Of a DNA stretch of 64,000 bases, positions 36,501 to 47,558 are shown in pieces. Where the stretch lies: contig NC_092675.1 in NCBI RefSeq assembly GCF_964355755.1, forward strand, positions 1,887,312 through 1,951,311, in the 5' to 3' direction. The notes beneath the pieces are model-generated. The model was given only the letters and a program-made list of their open reading frames with translations, ran no database searches and had not been told where the DNA came from. The position numbers were made by a program, and so were the translations under genes. Numbering within the stretch: the first letter of the stretch is position 1; each line of letters begins with the position of its first letter. The DNA is from Antedon mediterranea (taxonomy: Eukaryota; Echinodermata; Crinoidea; Comatulida; Antedonidae).

Positions 36501-37544
36501 TGAAACAGACATGCGCAAGAATTGTTGATACAACTAATAATACAGATGGCAGTATATTACACACGATAGATAAAGTAAGTATAATTCATGTTCGAAGACA
36601 TTTTCTAAAGCTCTGTCTACACTATCAAAATAGTTTGACAAAAAAGTGTGATGGGATAAATATGGTAGTGATATGCCCAAATATGGTAGTGATATGATAT
36701 CATCATGTCCATATATGGGCACATCACATTTTTTTGTAACATAAAGTTTGATAGTGTAGACAGAGCTTCAGAATGTAAGCCTAGCTACCTTATTATGCGA
36801 AATGTATGACGTGTTTTGTACGCATGCTCTCATTCTTCAATCAATTCATGTGACAGTACAATGGTTTAATAACACAATTTCTTAAATTCAGGTACTGCAA
36901 GCGCCACAATTGGAAGTCTACGATACTATCTCCCGAGATGACCGGTTTTCAACTTTAATCAGCCTAATAAACAATTTTGATGACGTAAAAGAAATATTGA
37001 ATCGTGACGATGTTACGTTTTTGGCGCCAACCAACGATGCCTTCGCGAAGTTTAAAAATGTAGAAGATATGACGAGAGATGAGCAAAGAAGGGTACTTCT
37101 CTACCATATTGTAAACAGTAAGTTAAATAAAGTTATTGCTATTATTTAAATTATTATCAAAAAATGTGATGTTTCCAAATATGGTAGTGATATGCCCAAA
37201 TATGGTAGTGATATGACATCATCATGTCCATATATGGGCACATCACATTTTTTGTCACATGAGGTTTGATAGTGTAGACAGAGCTCTAGGCTAATAATTA
37301 CCGGAAATGCTACAGTATTAAAATATGAATATTAATATCAAATTGTTTATCATTTTTAGGGAGACAATGTTGCGACGAATTTGTTCCACCAATATTCCCA
37401 GGTAGAAAGATGACTGCGGTTGGTGAAACTGTCTTAGTTCAACGTGTACGCAGCGGTTACGGAGCCGTAAACCGATCAAGAATTACGGAATGTGATATTA
37501 CAGCGACGAACGGTGTTATTCATATAATAAATGCAGTTCTTTAA
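18536..37544 (+). CDS. Secreted Cys-module/FAS1 matrix-type protein
   Basis: Twenty-eight exons encode about 1681 aa. Exons: 18536-18656, 20573-22102, 22905-22937, 23183-23279, 27224-27336, 27868-27949, 28769-28810, 29087-29202, 29637-29709, 29935-29988, 30075-30181, 30442-30477, 30641-30716, 31090-31140, 31500-31624, 32045-32597, 32927-32965, 33111-33220, 33308-33647, 34060-34104, 34400-34786, 34930-34974, 35136-35257, 35749-35867, 35970-36092, 36479-36574, 36892-37117 and 37360-37544. Order: signal peptide (1-17), Arg/Gln-rich region, twelve 29-aa repeats (137 to about 484), seven six-cysteine modules (about 565-1432) split by Ser/Gly linkers, then two FAS1 domains (about 1433-1545 and 1546-1681). 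The second FAS1 has VTFLAPTNDAFAKF, a YHIVN motif and NGVIHIINAVL. FAS1 domains occur in adhesive and matrix proteins; a secreted structural or adhesive role is inferred. The modules are unfamiliar. The acceptor at 33308 is uncertain. Confidence 0.8.
19503..19537 (+). repeat. Dispersed repeat fragment
   Basis: Part of this stretch (CATCTACAATGTATTTTTGA and what follows) is the reverse complement of 57108-57141, so both are pieces of one dispersed family. At 57100-57260 the continuation resembles a retroelement 3' tail. Confidence 0.5.
19624..20160 (-). repeat. tRNA-like tandem array, 77/80-bp unit
   Basis: About seven units begin at 19624, 19704, 19784, 19864, 19941, 20021 and 20098, spaced 80, 80, 80, 77, 80 and 77 bp. 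Read on the minus strand, the better-preserved units carry a perfect Pol III B box (GGGTTCGAATCCTG). It is preceded by GTCACG and followed by CGTGAC, which would pair as an acceptor-like stem. There is no complete cloverleaf or obvious anticodon arm, so these are tRNA-derived repeats and not tRNA genes. The array lies in intron 1 of the large FAS1 gene, antisense to it. Confidence 0.7.
20860..21903 (+). repeat. Coding 87-bp repeat, 12 copies
   Basis: Within exon 2 of the large FAS1 gene, a 29-residue unit (AAGGDSSAEETQQTAANVGG then AQPVVAADV) is repeated twelve times. Variation is confined mostly to the ETQQ/DTEQ/DTQK and TAAN/TAEN positions. The unit is acidic and contains one GDSSAE serine pair in a casein-kinase-like setting. 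The nucleotide copies are nearly identical, so the array is young or being homogenised. Three long antisense frames over it are artefacts. Confidence 0.95.
23652..23782. mobile_element. Palindromic MITE, family 1, copy 7, split
   Basis: The left part, from TTAAGCTCTGTCTACACTAT to ATCACAAACTAG, is present. The right end (ATAGTGTAGACAGACATA, 26903-26920) lies beyond an inserted non-LTR element. It is in intron 4 of the large FAS1 gene. Confidence 0.85.
23783..26902 (+). mobile_element. CR1/L2-like non-LTR retrotransposon, 5'-truncated
   Basis: One uninterrupted frame runs to the stop at 26448. It starts inside an AP-type endonuclease domain (SGDFNINLL near 23971, SDISDHFPVF near 24171) and continues through a full reverse transcriptase. 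The RT has SPGFDGFSNKI, FLDLSKAFDTINHDILIHKL, GVPQGSILGPLLFLIFVNDI and the catalytic LFADDTNIF (about 25570). The C-terminal region has the QKRALRICAG motif common in CR1/L2-group elements. The N-terminal part of the endonuclease and any ORF1 are missing, as expected from 5' truncation. The 3' UTR (26449-26902) ends in a TA microsatellite and an AACGAAACGAAACGA tail. The frame also runs back into flanking MITE sequence to an ATG at 23695, which is fortuitous. Confidence 0.85.
27050..27177. mobile_element. Palindromic MITE, family 2, partial
   Basis: CAACGCAACTGATTTGACCA and TGGTCAACTCATTTGCGTTA pair around a GCAAGCGA/TCGCTTGC core, and AGTAGGAACCAAAC marks the right terminus. The left terminus is lost. 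It lies in intron 4 of the large FAS1 gene. Confidence 0.6.
29220..29347. mobile_element. Palindromic MITE, family 1, copy 8
   Basis: TTAAGCTCTGTTTACACTAC opens it and AGTTTGATAGTGTAGACAAG closes it. The interior has GATGTGCCCAAATATGGAG. It begins 18 bp after the donor of a cysteine-module exon. Confidence 0.8.
35481..35667. mobile_element. Palindromic MITE, family 2, full copy
   Basis: CTTAAGATTGGTTCCCACTA at the left pairs with CTAGTGGGAACC...CTTAAG at the right. Internal arms with AACGTAACGCAAGGACGTAA and TTACGTCCTTGCGTTGCG pair around an ACAAGCGA core. The whole 187 bp can fold as one hairpin. It lies in the intron before the first FAS1 exon of the large gene. Confidence 0.75.
36133..36329. 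mobile_element. hAT-like short transposon
   Basis: CAGTGGCGTAACGC at the left and CGTTACGCCACT at the right are inverted repeats. The CAGTGGCGTA-type end is common among hAT-group non-autonomous elements. No transposase is present. Target duplications are not clean. A related left end (CAGTGGCGCAACG) occurs near 33756. It is intronic in the large FAS1 gene. Confidence 0.55.
36606..36768. mobile_element. Palindromic MITE, family 1, copy 9
   Basis: AAAGCTCTGTCTACACTATC and its partner GATAGTGTAGACAGAGCTT flank a typical interior with two ATATGGTAGTGATATG words. It is intronic, between two FAS1 exons of the large gene. Confidence 0.85.
37148..37287. mobile_element. Palindromic MITE, family 1, copy 10
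   Basis: The right end GTTTGATAGTGTAGACAGAG and the interior ATATGGTAGTGATATG (twice) are present; the left end is degraded. It lies in the last intron of the large FAS1 gene, about 30 bp after the donor. Confidence 0.75.
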
Positions 37545-39326
37545 CCTTGAAATTATATTGGGATATTTAATGATGATTCATTCTGATTTATCAACAGAAA
37601 GCAACTTTTTGGACAATTTTTTTAAAAATAGTTTCTTCTTTATAAATATATTGGTCTCTTTTTCTTCAATTTGCCATTTAGAATCTGAGTTTTGTAAATA
37701 GGACTGTAATGTCTTTCTTCAAGAAAACGTTTAAATGATGCAGAAAATAACAAGAATATTAAGAGAGATCTTTAACTGCAACATTTTGTACTACAACTAT
37801 TTATATATTGCATAAAAAGCAATGAGAGTGAAAACACATTAAATAATGGGCAAAACGCTTGAAAATATAATAAATTGGATGGTTCTTAATATCATAGTTA
37901 ATCATAGTAGTTATGTGTGTTATGTGATAGTAGAACTAGTAGAAAGTAACTGAATTACTGTAAATACTGAATGACTTCAATTTGATAGGTAGACAATAGT
38001 ATTGAAAAGAATAAACATTGCAATAACAATTGTATTACATTGTTACATTTTAATATAAGTGCTTATTCGTCGCGTGCGAGCAACGCGACTCTACAGCTCA
38101 CGATGTCGGTCGGTTGGTCGGTAACACTAACTTGAGCACGCGACTTTTTATGTGATTGCATGTATTCTCAACGTTGCTTCCTAGTAATGTCATTTGCTTT
38201 TGATTTTTAACTTCTTACATTAAATATAGTGGTCTATATAGAATGTTTTCATTATTAAAACGAAAATTCTGAGTTTCATTTCTTTTGTTTGGGAGACTAT
38301 GTATCAATTTTATTTTTTAGAAAGAAATAATAATAATGTGCTCTACCAGTTTTTCCATTTAAAAAAAATACATTATCAATCTATCTATTTCATTCTGTAT
38401 ATTATAGGCTACCGGTATTCTGTTTTCGAAATATACACTTTATTAATACATTCTTGACAAATTATTTAGAAGGTATATTTGGGCACAAGATAATTATAGT
38501 TTATTATGGCCTATGTTAAAGCTAAATTCAGAATCATAACTACTGTAAAACCCAAAAGTACCTTAAATCAATATAAAGCAGGTAACGTAACTAGGACTAC
38601 AGTAAAACAATTTTCGTGACTTGAAATCTGCCATAATCCTGAGATTATATCATCAACTACCGGATTTGTTCAGGGATATTCATTTGGCTTACTTTTATCT
38701 TATGATAAAGCATAACGATAATTCACTATTTGTTTGTATACGCCTTTCCCACGATTTGGCAAACACATTCATTGTCATAATATCGTTAAACTACAAGGTT
38801 GGCGAACCACATTGTAGCAAACACCAACTATATATCTAATAACGTCATGCGTATTTCTATGATAATTTTCCCTCCGCATATTTCATTAGATCATACCTTG
38901 GATTGTCAATGTTAATATTTCCTTGTAGGCCTACTATAAAATCGTTCTTTACCGAATTAGTTATGCGGATAGGTTTGATATTCGATTCGCAAATAGGACA
39001 CACATCTTTGATTTGGGTTAAATCACATCATATGGCTACGATTTTTTGGCTCAATATTAAGGAACCTATTAGCAATATTATGGATGAATGGATAATACCA
39101 GTCGAAATTCCATAAAGTAGTTGATTCTATAGCATTCCTAACGCAGGCTGGATGAGGTGGTATTGCAACGTTGACAACTGTATACAAACTCATACTTCAC
39201 TGATAGTCCGAAAACCTATTTGCAATTGTATCCAACATTTAGATCACAGAGATACAGACCAGACGACACCCAACTAACCCTTCAGTGGCTAAGCATCATT
39301 TCTCCAGAGTTTACTTACTTAGGATT
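37545..39326. other. Spacer between the two FAS1 genes
   Basis: No coding exon is visible. AATAAA motifs (about 37869 and 38006) could serve the upstream gene. A GTCGCGT...ACGCGAC inverted pair lies near 38070. Open frames at 38621-39115 lack any family motif. Confidence 0.55.
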
Positions 39327-42300
39327 ATGAATTTGCAGACAGTGTTTATTTTGGTCAGTTGTCTGTGGGCTACAGTAGGACCTGCTGTAAAGTTAGTTGT
39401 AGCAGGCGACCAGGAAATTGGATCAAGTAGTACGGAAACTGGGGTAAGTGTGTGAGCTAGCCTTAAATCGCACTCGGAACACTATCGAATTTAACATTAA
39501 GCTACATTTATTTAGCTACATGGTATTTATCTAACATATTTAATCGTTATTTTCTCTATTAATTTATATTATGTTAATGTTTTAGTTAATGTAGGCATAT
39601 TCATAATTGAAAAGTACTAAAACAGATTTTCATTTATATCCTTAAATACCGGTAAACTTATTTAAAAAAGGATGAGAAAGAAATATAATATTGTAACGCA
39701 GTTTGTTTCGGGTTGTGGGTGGTATGGGTGGTGCCTGGATTATTGTGTTGTGTTTTTTGGTGTGTTTATCATGTGTGATTTTCATTGCAATTTTGGTTTG
39801 ATTAACTTGAAGCTTTCTTAAATCATGGAGGAAATATATCTGTATGTATTTTCTCCATGCTTAAATTTTCCTTTAATTTTGTAATGGTTGGTTTTTTCAA
39901 TGTTGTCAAATGCCACTTCACTGATATCAGTGTTCTATGTCCAAATGAAAATAATTACATGCTATTATTCAGAAACAATTACCAACTATGATGCTTTTAT
40001 TGTTCCACATTCTGAACATCAATGTTATTAACACTATTTTAGTAATGCCAATATATTACAATTTATGTAAAACACGAACAGTGATTACACGAAAACAACT
40101 AATCATTAATATCTAGCTGCTAAGTAAGATTGAATGTTAATAATGATTTAAATAGAATTTTAGTGCACTTGTCATATTGACGGAAATGACCAAAACTAAA
40201 AAAAACCCTGATAAAATCGTGTAATAATAGTTATTGACCTTGAGAATACCATCATGTCATATTTCTTTTCTATCTATCCGACCAAAAATAATAATCAAAT
40301 TTGCTTATAAAAGATCCTAATAATATAAATAAATATAGAAATAAAATGATACTTATAATGACAAAATAAATAAATAAATAAATAAATGAAACTATAATCA
40401 TAACCTGCTAAACCACTGGGAATTAAGAAACTAAATTTTAAATGCATTTTACCATGACCGGTGAAGGGCAAACCCGTCTGATAGTATCTTTAAAAAAAAA
40501 TGGCGAATTCCATTGAGTTGGATTTTATCATCTAGGCCTATAGTTTCGCTCTCGATCCCAACACCAGTCGTAGGCCTATACGCACAAGTGTTGAGCATAA
40601 GCTTAAGATAGGGCTTAATTCGAATTGGTTAGGTCTACTGGAACAGTGCAACACAGCAAGTTAAATAATATTCACGACTCACTGCCCATATAACATTTTT
40701 CATAATATAATTAATTAATCAATAAAATATGACGTCACAATAAATAAATCTAGTATAATAATGTGGACGAACGAACTTTGTAAAGCAAATGATTGTTTTT
40801 TTTAACGTGACTCGAAATGTCACGCAATATGTATCCTTTTTGGATGAAGTCCAACGGATTCAACCAGCATCTGCCAATTCAGTTAGTCAACCCATGATCT
40901 GTTTCTTTTCATCTGTAACATTATACGCTGGTGACAATCTATCAGTTTTATTTTCTTTCATATTTACTTTATTGTTCCTATTTGTTTGTTCCATTTCTGC
41001 TGACCTCATACAACTTTGTGAAACATGCGAAGAGAGTAGAGTGTGAACTAGAGGACTGGAAATGACATGTCACGAGTTAACTTAATAGTCATAGAAATAT
41101 TATATAAACTCTCTGATGCAATCAATTTATACAATTTCACAAATACAGGTATGATAAAAGTCAATGATTTACATAATACTATAACACTTTTTTTCCCAGA
41201 AAATATTCTGGAGACAAAAGAATTTTAACCGTAGACAATCGAATAATCTGAGATATGGATTACGGATTGATAGTCGTAGCAGTAGCAGTAGTTCAAAAGA
41301 AGTATTAAATGTTCAAAGGAATTTCATCAAAATCCGAAATCGGCCGGTAAACAGTATTTCAAGACACGGTACACCAGAGAAAGGTGTTCACCCTTCTCTG
41401 GGACAACGAACTCACATAAAGAGAACAACACAAAAACCGAATACGTTATACGAATACGTTCACACTACAACCAATTCACTCTCTCCTGCTACAAACCATG
41501 CCGCCCGAAAAGGTATGATTTTCCATTTTAAGCGATTTTAGCAATAACATCTTCCTTTCTGTATTTTTTTGGCTTATAATTGGTCACCAACAACTGAAGC
41601 GCATTGTAAATTTTACATAGTTAAGTCAAGGTTTTGCGTGGGATATTGATGTCATTACAAAATCACGCGTATGGCTGATGAGATTGGTAAATGTTTTTGA
41701 TCAACGGGCAAAACCGCAATATTTATTGCAAAAATCATTCAGCATTATAATACTGTAATTTGAATACACTTTTTTTTTACCTTTTTCTTCGCTAAAAACC
41801 TTTGCTTGCCTCAATGAATAATAATGCATCTGTTTGCCACATGAATAGTTCGGTTCAGAAGTTTTTCTAATTTTAGGTTTTTTTATTTAATTTAAACTTA
41901 CAAACTTACATGAATCAGTAAGCATGGATGCAGTAGACGTAGTATTATCAATATTAGGTTACTGTGTTAATATAATATCATTATGTAAAGCTCTGTCTAC
42001 ACTATCAAACATTTATGTGACAAAAAATGTTATATGCCCATATATGAACACGATGATGTCATTACCATACTTGGGCACATCACACTTTTTTGTCAAGTAG
42101 TGTAGATAGAGCATACTACGATAGAACATTGTGTAGTCCTATGATAAGAACTTGGTCTTCAATTGCTCCGATCTATAGATATAATGTATTGAAATTCTTA
42201 CTCCTCATTCATATGTTTTACTTTTATTAGATAACTCGTATGTAGATGTTTGCAACTCGAATCCTTGTAAAAATAATGGCATTTGTTTTAATTATGTGAC

Positions 42301-45300
42301 CCATTTCTTGTGTTTCTGTAAACCGCCATACATTGGAAAAATGTGCCATCGGATCGGTGAGTATCGGCGCTAATAATTCTAAGCTACGTCCACGTATTTT
42401 TTTCGCCGTTTTAACAGCACAGAAGACGATGCAAACACTAAATAAAAACGTTATCTTTTATAGATTTTTGTGCATCTCGCCCTTGTAAAAATGGTGGTAT
42501 GTGCAGACAGATAGGAAACAATTACTCATGTAAATGTCACAAACAATACACTGGAACTCACTGCGAACACAAAGGTATGTTTATGCAAATCTATGCTATA
42601 GATTACGGGCAAACATTGTTATCGGTTTAAAGTACTTTTGTGGTTTGTAAAATGTAACAGGATTAATGTTCAGACGTTTCCAAAGTCAAATAAAAAAAAA
42701 CAAGGTTTAGAAATAATGTTTCGAATTAAAAAAATATCTTTTAGTTACGGGTATCCATTGTTTTTATTTTAACATAAATATACACAAATTATGTGCTCAA
42801 TCTTTTATTTGTATGTTTTGTTATAATTTAATTTATATAGATCCGTGTCTTCCGAATCTCTGTCAAAACGAGGCCATATGTTTATCTGAAAGTGGATCAT
42901 TTCAATGTCAATGCCAAGAAGGATATCTCGGTGAATTCTGCGAAACAGAAAGTAATATTAAGTATTTGTATATATTTCACTTTATCTTTGATATGATCTT
43001 CAAAAACACTATTATGATAGTTAGATACGTGCGTCGATCGGCACGTTTTCACACATGGTATGCTAATTTATTTATTACTATGCTAATTAAGCATTATGTA
43101 ATATATTTCAAAATGTTTTGTTTATAGACCCATGTTTGCCGAACCCATGCAGTAACAATGGACATTGCCATATTACTGGTCAGAGTTTCTCATGTGAATG
43201 TACAATGCCGTATACGGGACAGTTATGTGAAGGTATTGTGGACTTGAGAAACATATATTTAATGTAATAATACGAAATATTCTAATAAATATTATGTAAT
43301 CAGTAATGGTAAAACATTACATTAAATAAATTTAGTATGTTACGAAAACTGGTGGCTTATTGAACAGGCATTTAGACAAACCAAATAGGCGCTGTATATC
43401 ATTATACTTCTTCGTAGACGAAAGGAAACGTAATTTATGCAAAGATAAATCTGCGCATGCGTATTAATTCCAGCATAAACAGAGTAGTACACTGTTCAGT
43501 TTATACCGGACAGCATTTGTTCGATTTAATGTTCGTCTACGAAACGAAAGCTCACAACTACTCAGCGGAAATGACGTTTATTTTGTTGTATTAACTTTTC
43601 GAAAATCATTTTGAGTATTATTACATTACATTGTTTAGTAATCGCTGATTTTCAAATGTTTATGTTGCCGAATCAATGTCTTAGTGACCCATGTCAAAAT
43701 AAAGGAGTTTGTACGGCAGCTATAGAGGGCGATGTACACTGCCACTGTTATCCGGAATACAAAGGCATCTTCTGTGAACATCCAGGTACGCTATCATTAT
43801 ATTATAGGCCTACTATATTTTTGTTATGGATATTTGACAGTTGTACTGAAGATAAGACAAAATACAAAAAAATAAAATAAATTAAGTAGGCCTGCGTAGG
43901 CTAATAACACAGTTAAGTTAATTTATTCAGCTAACCTATTAAGGAAATTAATTCTAATGTAGTCTACATTTCCACCTACTGTATCTAGATATATCCAGTA
44001 TCATTGGAATATTTATATATTATATATTTCACATGTTTTCTCTGGTATCACTCACATACCAAAACCCAATCCTTAATCTAACCTTAGATACAGGCACCAT
44101 TTCGATTCTAATGATACAGTATTACCAATGTTTTCTTATTGAAAATATTGTAGCATGTGGAGATACATCACTGAGAATCGGGTACATTTCAGTACGGTAG
44201 TTACGTATATAAATATGGAGTTTACTTGCATATAAACAGCTCAATATTTAATGTAGAATATTGCAGGTTTAACATAGCATTTCTTCCTTGTCAACTATTA
44301 CGCTTACGCTATGAATTAGAGGGAGTATTTAGTTTAATAATTATATGCTGGTTTTTTATATGTATTTTTTTTTTATTTTACCAGCTGAATATCCAGCAAA
44401 GATTGGATCAAAGCTTACTGATCTGTTGTTTTGGAGCAAGATCGACGTGGCAAACATGATGAGCAGTTCTACATTTTTTGCTCCAATAGATAGCGTTTTG
44501 TCGGTAAATAATGATATCGGACTGTACTCTATTTTGTTTTGAAACAGTATAATTTAGATGAATGTAGAAAAAAATACAACTATTCAATAGCTGTCTTCTG
44601 TTATTTCTTTATTCACTAGATTAATAGTAAAATAATGTCCTATTGCTGTTTGTAAATGGGTGGATCTTTTATGGAAAATGTTTTTTCTCATTGAGCTGCT
44701 GGGCCTGTAGTCATCATAGTTATTTTTTGTGTAATATATCACAATTACTTTTCCAAAAAATGTCTTTTCTCAGGATATTCATACAGATTATTTATCAAAT
44801 AAAGAAACTGATGAAAGCGATCTGTCTGAATTTATACTGCGACATACAGTGTCAGGATATAGGTTTTTAAAAGAGGATATCGTTGACAAAGATGAAAGGA
44901 TTATTCTGCTGCAAAACAATAAAGGAAAATCGCCCACTTTACCGCTACAAAAGGTATAATAATTGATTGGCATTATCCTTATTCTTGACTTTGATGATGG
45001 GTATATGTATATTTGTTGAATGTCTGTTTCCAGACAGTAATTTGAAATGTTTATTCGTTTTACAGGTAACACAACTTCAGTCACAACTTGAAAAAATATG
45101 TGGACGAGTCATCGATTCGGATGAATACAAAGGTCAAAGTTCAATATTCATCATAGACAAGGTAAGAGAAAACATGAAAGACAACAGTATAGGTACGGAC
45201 TGCGCATGATCATGTAGAGATTCAAGTGTATCATGCATGAGCACAGTATCACTAACTTCTAGAGTGGGTAGAAACCACCTTAACCGGGAAAATAATAAAT

Positions 45301-46481
45301 TTGAATGTGCCCATATTCTACCTTACCAATATTGTACCTTATTATAATATAACATTTATCATGATGTGTACATCAACGGAACATGCTGCGTGTCATCGCA
45401 TCGTGTTAAGTGATCGCAGCATACTCGACCACGATTGAAATGTGATTCGAATTATAAGCCCCTATGATGTCATCTTTTATATAAATTAATATACAAGCAC
45501 AAACATCTAAAATATATTTCTATTATAGATACTCACAATTCCATCCAAGAACATAATGGAAGTCTTGTTGACTGATGCACGCTTCACTCGCTTTTTTGAG
45601 TACGCGCAATACCTCACGCGGATTATCCAAATATTAAGCAATGCTAATGAAGAATCGCCCGTGACATTACTAGTTCCAACAAATAGTGCCATTGACGCAA
45701 TACCAGAGGAAGTTCTAGGAGACAGAAGACAAATCAGATGGATTTTAATGTATCATATTATCTTAGGTAAGTGAGATATTGATTTTGTTGCCAGGTGACA
45801 TCAAACAACACAAGCTATTTTACAGCATTTTATTTTTGTAACTACATTCAGAGAGTGATGGTATAATAATAAGGATATGGTTCGACTTTGCCACTCTGTG
45901 CCATATTAATTGTATCGTTAGGCAAGATGCGTTAATCTTATTACCTCGTCCTTTGGATGGGATGTAAAGTATTTGGTCCTATACAGTGCATGTTAAAGTT
46001 GGTACACTATCGAAAAGAGTGGGGACCGTCTCCCGATGTGCTGGTCTGGGTTGGCGCTGCACTCCGTAGCTGACTGACGTGGGTCCGTTGAGGGCCTAAC
46101 CTGAATTCCTTAGCTTCCAGTTAAGCTTGAGTAAGATATAATAAATTCATTTGCTTTTACATTATTTAAACTTCATAGAAATGTATTACCTCAAGTGGCA
46201 TGAGAGTCCCTAAATCTTTATTATGAGGTAGGCCCTAAACATTCTTGAATTGATTGACTCACTCAGGTCATGTCTGCTTCCCGCGTTCTTCGAAAGAGGA
46301 CTCGGATGAATACATTGAACTAGAGATGTACACCGAAACTCAAGATGTAGTGTTATTACAATCAATAAATGGAAATAAGTTGGTAAATGACGTCACTGTT
46401 ATTGAAAGTGACGTAGTTGCCCGTAATGGAGTAATTCACTACATAGAAAACGTACTGGATTCATCTTATGTGAAATCATGA
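39327..46481 (+). CDS. Secreted five-EGF, two-FAS1 protein
   Basis: Twelve exons encode 625 aa: 39327-39443, 41200-41512, 42231-42356, 42464-42574, 42841-42951, 43128-43232, 43639-43785, 44385-44503, 44774-44953, 45066-45161, 45529-45766 and 46267-46481 (TGA). Exon 1 gives a signal peptide. Exon 2 encodes a basic Arg/Asn/Ser-rich segment (residues 40-143). Exons 3-7 each encode one six-cysteine EGF domain, all phase 1-1, with repeats such as NPCKNNGICFNYVTHFLCFC and DPCLPNLCQNEAIC. Exons 8-10 form the first FAS1 domain (STFFAPIDSVL, then GQSSIFIIDK). Exons 11-12 form the second (VTLLVPTNSAID, MYHIIL, NGVIHYIENVL). EGF plus FAS1 domains also occur in stabilins, but no Link domain or membrane span is seen. 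A secreted adhesion or matrix role is inferred. It is a tandem relative of the preceding gene. Confidence 0.85.
41987..42114. mobile_element. Palindromic MITE, family 1, copy 11
   Basis: AAAGCTCTGTCTACACTATC opens it and AAGTAGTGTAGATAGAGC closes it, with the interior CCATATATGAACACGATGAT. It lies in intron 2 of the EGF/FAS1 gene. Confidence 0.8.
45870..46110 (+). mobile_element. SINE-like element
   Basis: The run TTAGGCAAGATGCGTTAATC, ACCTCGTCCTTTGGATGGGA, TGTAAAGTATTTGGTCC has the conserved central-domain look of deuterostome SINEs. It is followed by GTCTCCCGATGTGCTGG. No clear A and B boxes remain. It lies in the last intron of the EGF/FAS1 gene. Confidence 0.45.
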
Positions 46482-46844
46482 TTAAACACAATGTTAATGA
46501 TGAGATAACGATGTGAAGGTTAATATGTTGGTAACATTGATGTTGGAAAAAAAATATCAAGGATAAAGAGAAGATTGATGACGATTATGATACTGTTTCT
46601 GTTTTGGCGACTACCTGAAGACGAGAGATGACGACGACGATTATGGCGGAACAATATGTCGATAATTAGAATAATGATGAAGATACACAGTATGATGATG
46701 TCAAACTGAAATGCAATTTGTATCACTGTTCATACTTTAAACAAGGTTGCTGAGACCCGGGAATTTGTAAAATCTGTGGAAACACCACACCTATGACGTC
46801 ATGCAACTAAGGCGTCGTCACTCATGACAAACGTTTGATACCCC

Positions 46845-46850
46845 AATAAA
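46845..46850 (+). terminator. Candidate polyadenylation signal
   Basis: AATAAA lies 364 nt after the stop of the EGF/FAS1 gene, with a GT/T-rich stretch (GTGGTTTTATTTAGTG) about 25-40 nt later. This is suggestive only. Confidence 0.4.
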
Positions 46851-46945
46851 GTAGGGATTTATCTTCAAAATAAGTGGTTTTATTTAGTGTCATTACATCA
46901 AACACTCAAACCAATCAATGATACATTAATATTATTATTACACCT

Positions 46946-47088
46946 TATTTATATAGGGTGACCCTAAACAGCGTATACTGGCAATCAAGGGGCCCTATTG
47001 ATGAGTCACAATGGCTATGTGTAAACTAGTACACCGGGGTAACCCCCTACTCGTCTTGAAAGATGTACATGAGCCAGATGTGTCCACT

Positions 47089-47122
<34 letters not shown>

Positions 47123-47137
47123 TTGGATGCCCATAAT
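46946..47137 (-). mobile_element. tRNA-derived SINE, third copy
   Basis: Read on the minus strand it has the body of the SINE at 1236 and 17639 (AGTCTTCTCAGATAAGGACT, TATAAACCGTAGGTCCA, GACGAGTAGGGGGTTACCCC) and an AAATAAGG/TAATAAT tail. The tRNA-like head is truncated. Confidence 0.7.
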
Positions 47138-47210
47138 TACACACACATGAAACATGATCAAATAAAGCTTTTTTTAATTTAATGCACAACACGTCCAAAC
47201 ATTTGATTGA

Positions 47211-47346
47211 AGCTTGGTTTCCACTAGGACGCAACGCAAGCAAGTTGACAAATACATGCGCTAGATCTAATGGTCCTTCGCGTCGTGATTGATCCGAATC
47301 ACTGGCGTAGCGCTTAGCGTTGCATTCTAATGGGAACCAACCTTAA
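47211..47346. mobile_element. Palindromic MITE, family 2, copy
   Basis: AAGCTTGGTTTCCACTAGGA and CTAATGGGAACCAACCTTAA form the imperfect ends, with GCAACGCAAG/GCGTTGC inner arms. It is intergenic, downstream of the EGF/FAS1 gene. Confidence 0.6.
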
Positions 47347-47440
47347 TAAGCACAATTACATTTTAATCAATATTTTTAAAGCGAGTTGTTCTATAAAATA
47401 AAAATGATATTAGATAGTTCGAATCGTTACTGTCATAATA

Positions 47441-47558
47441 GCTGCGCTAATCATTACGTCATGGCTGCACTAATCATTACGTCATGGTCGCGCTAATCAT
47501 TACGTCATGGCCGCGCTAATCATTACGTTATGGCCGCGCTAATCATTACGTCATGGCC
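47441..47558. repeat. 23-bp array with CRE-like core, 5 copies
   Basis: Five units of GCCGCGCTAATCATTACGTC plus ATG are repeated in register, differing only at one or two positions each. Every unit contains TAATCATTA (homeobox-type palindrome) overlapping TTACGTCA (CRE/ATF-type; TTACGTTA in one unit). Regulatory function is untested. Confidence 0.9.
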
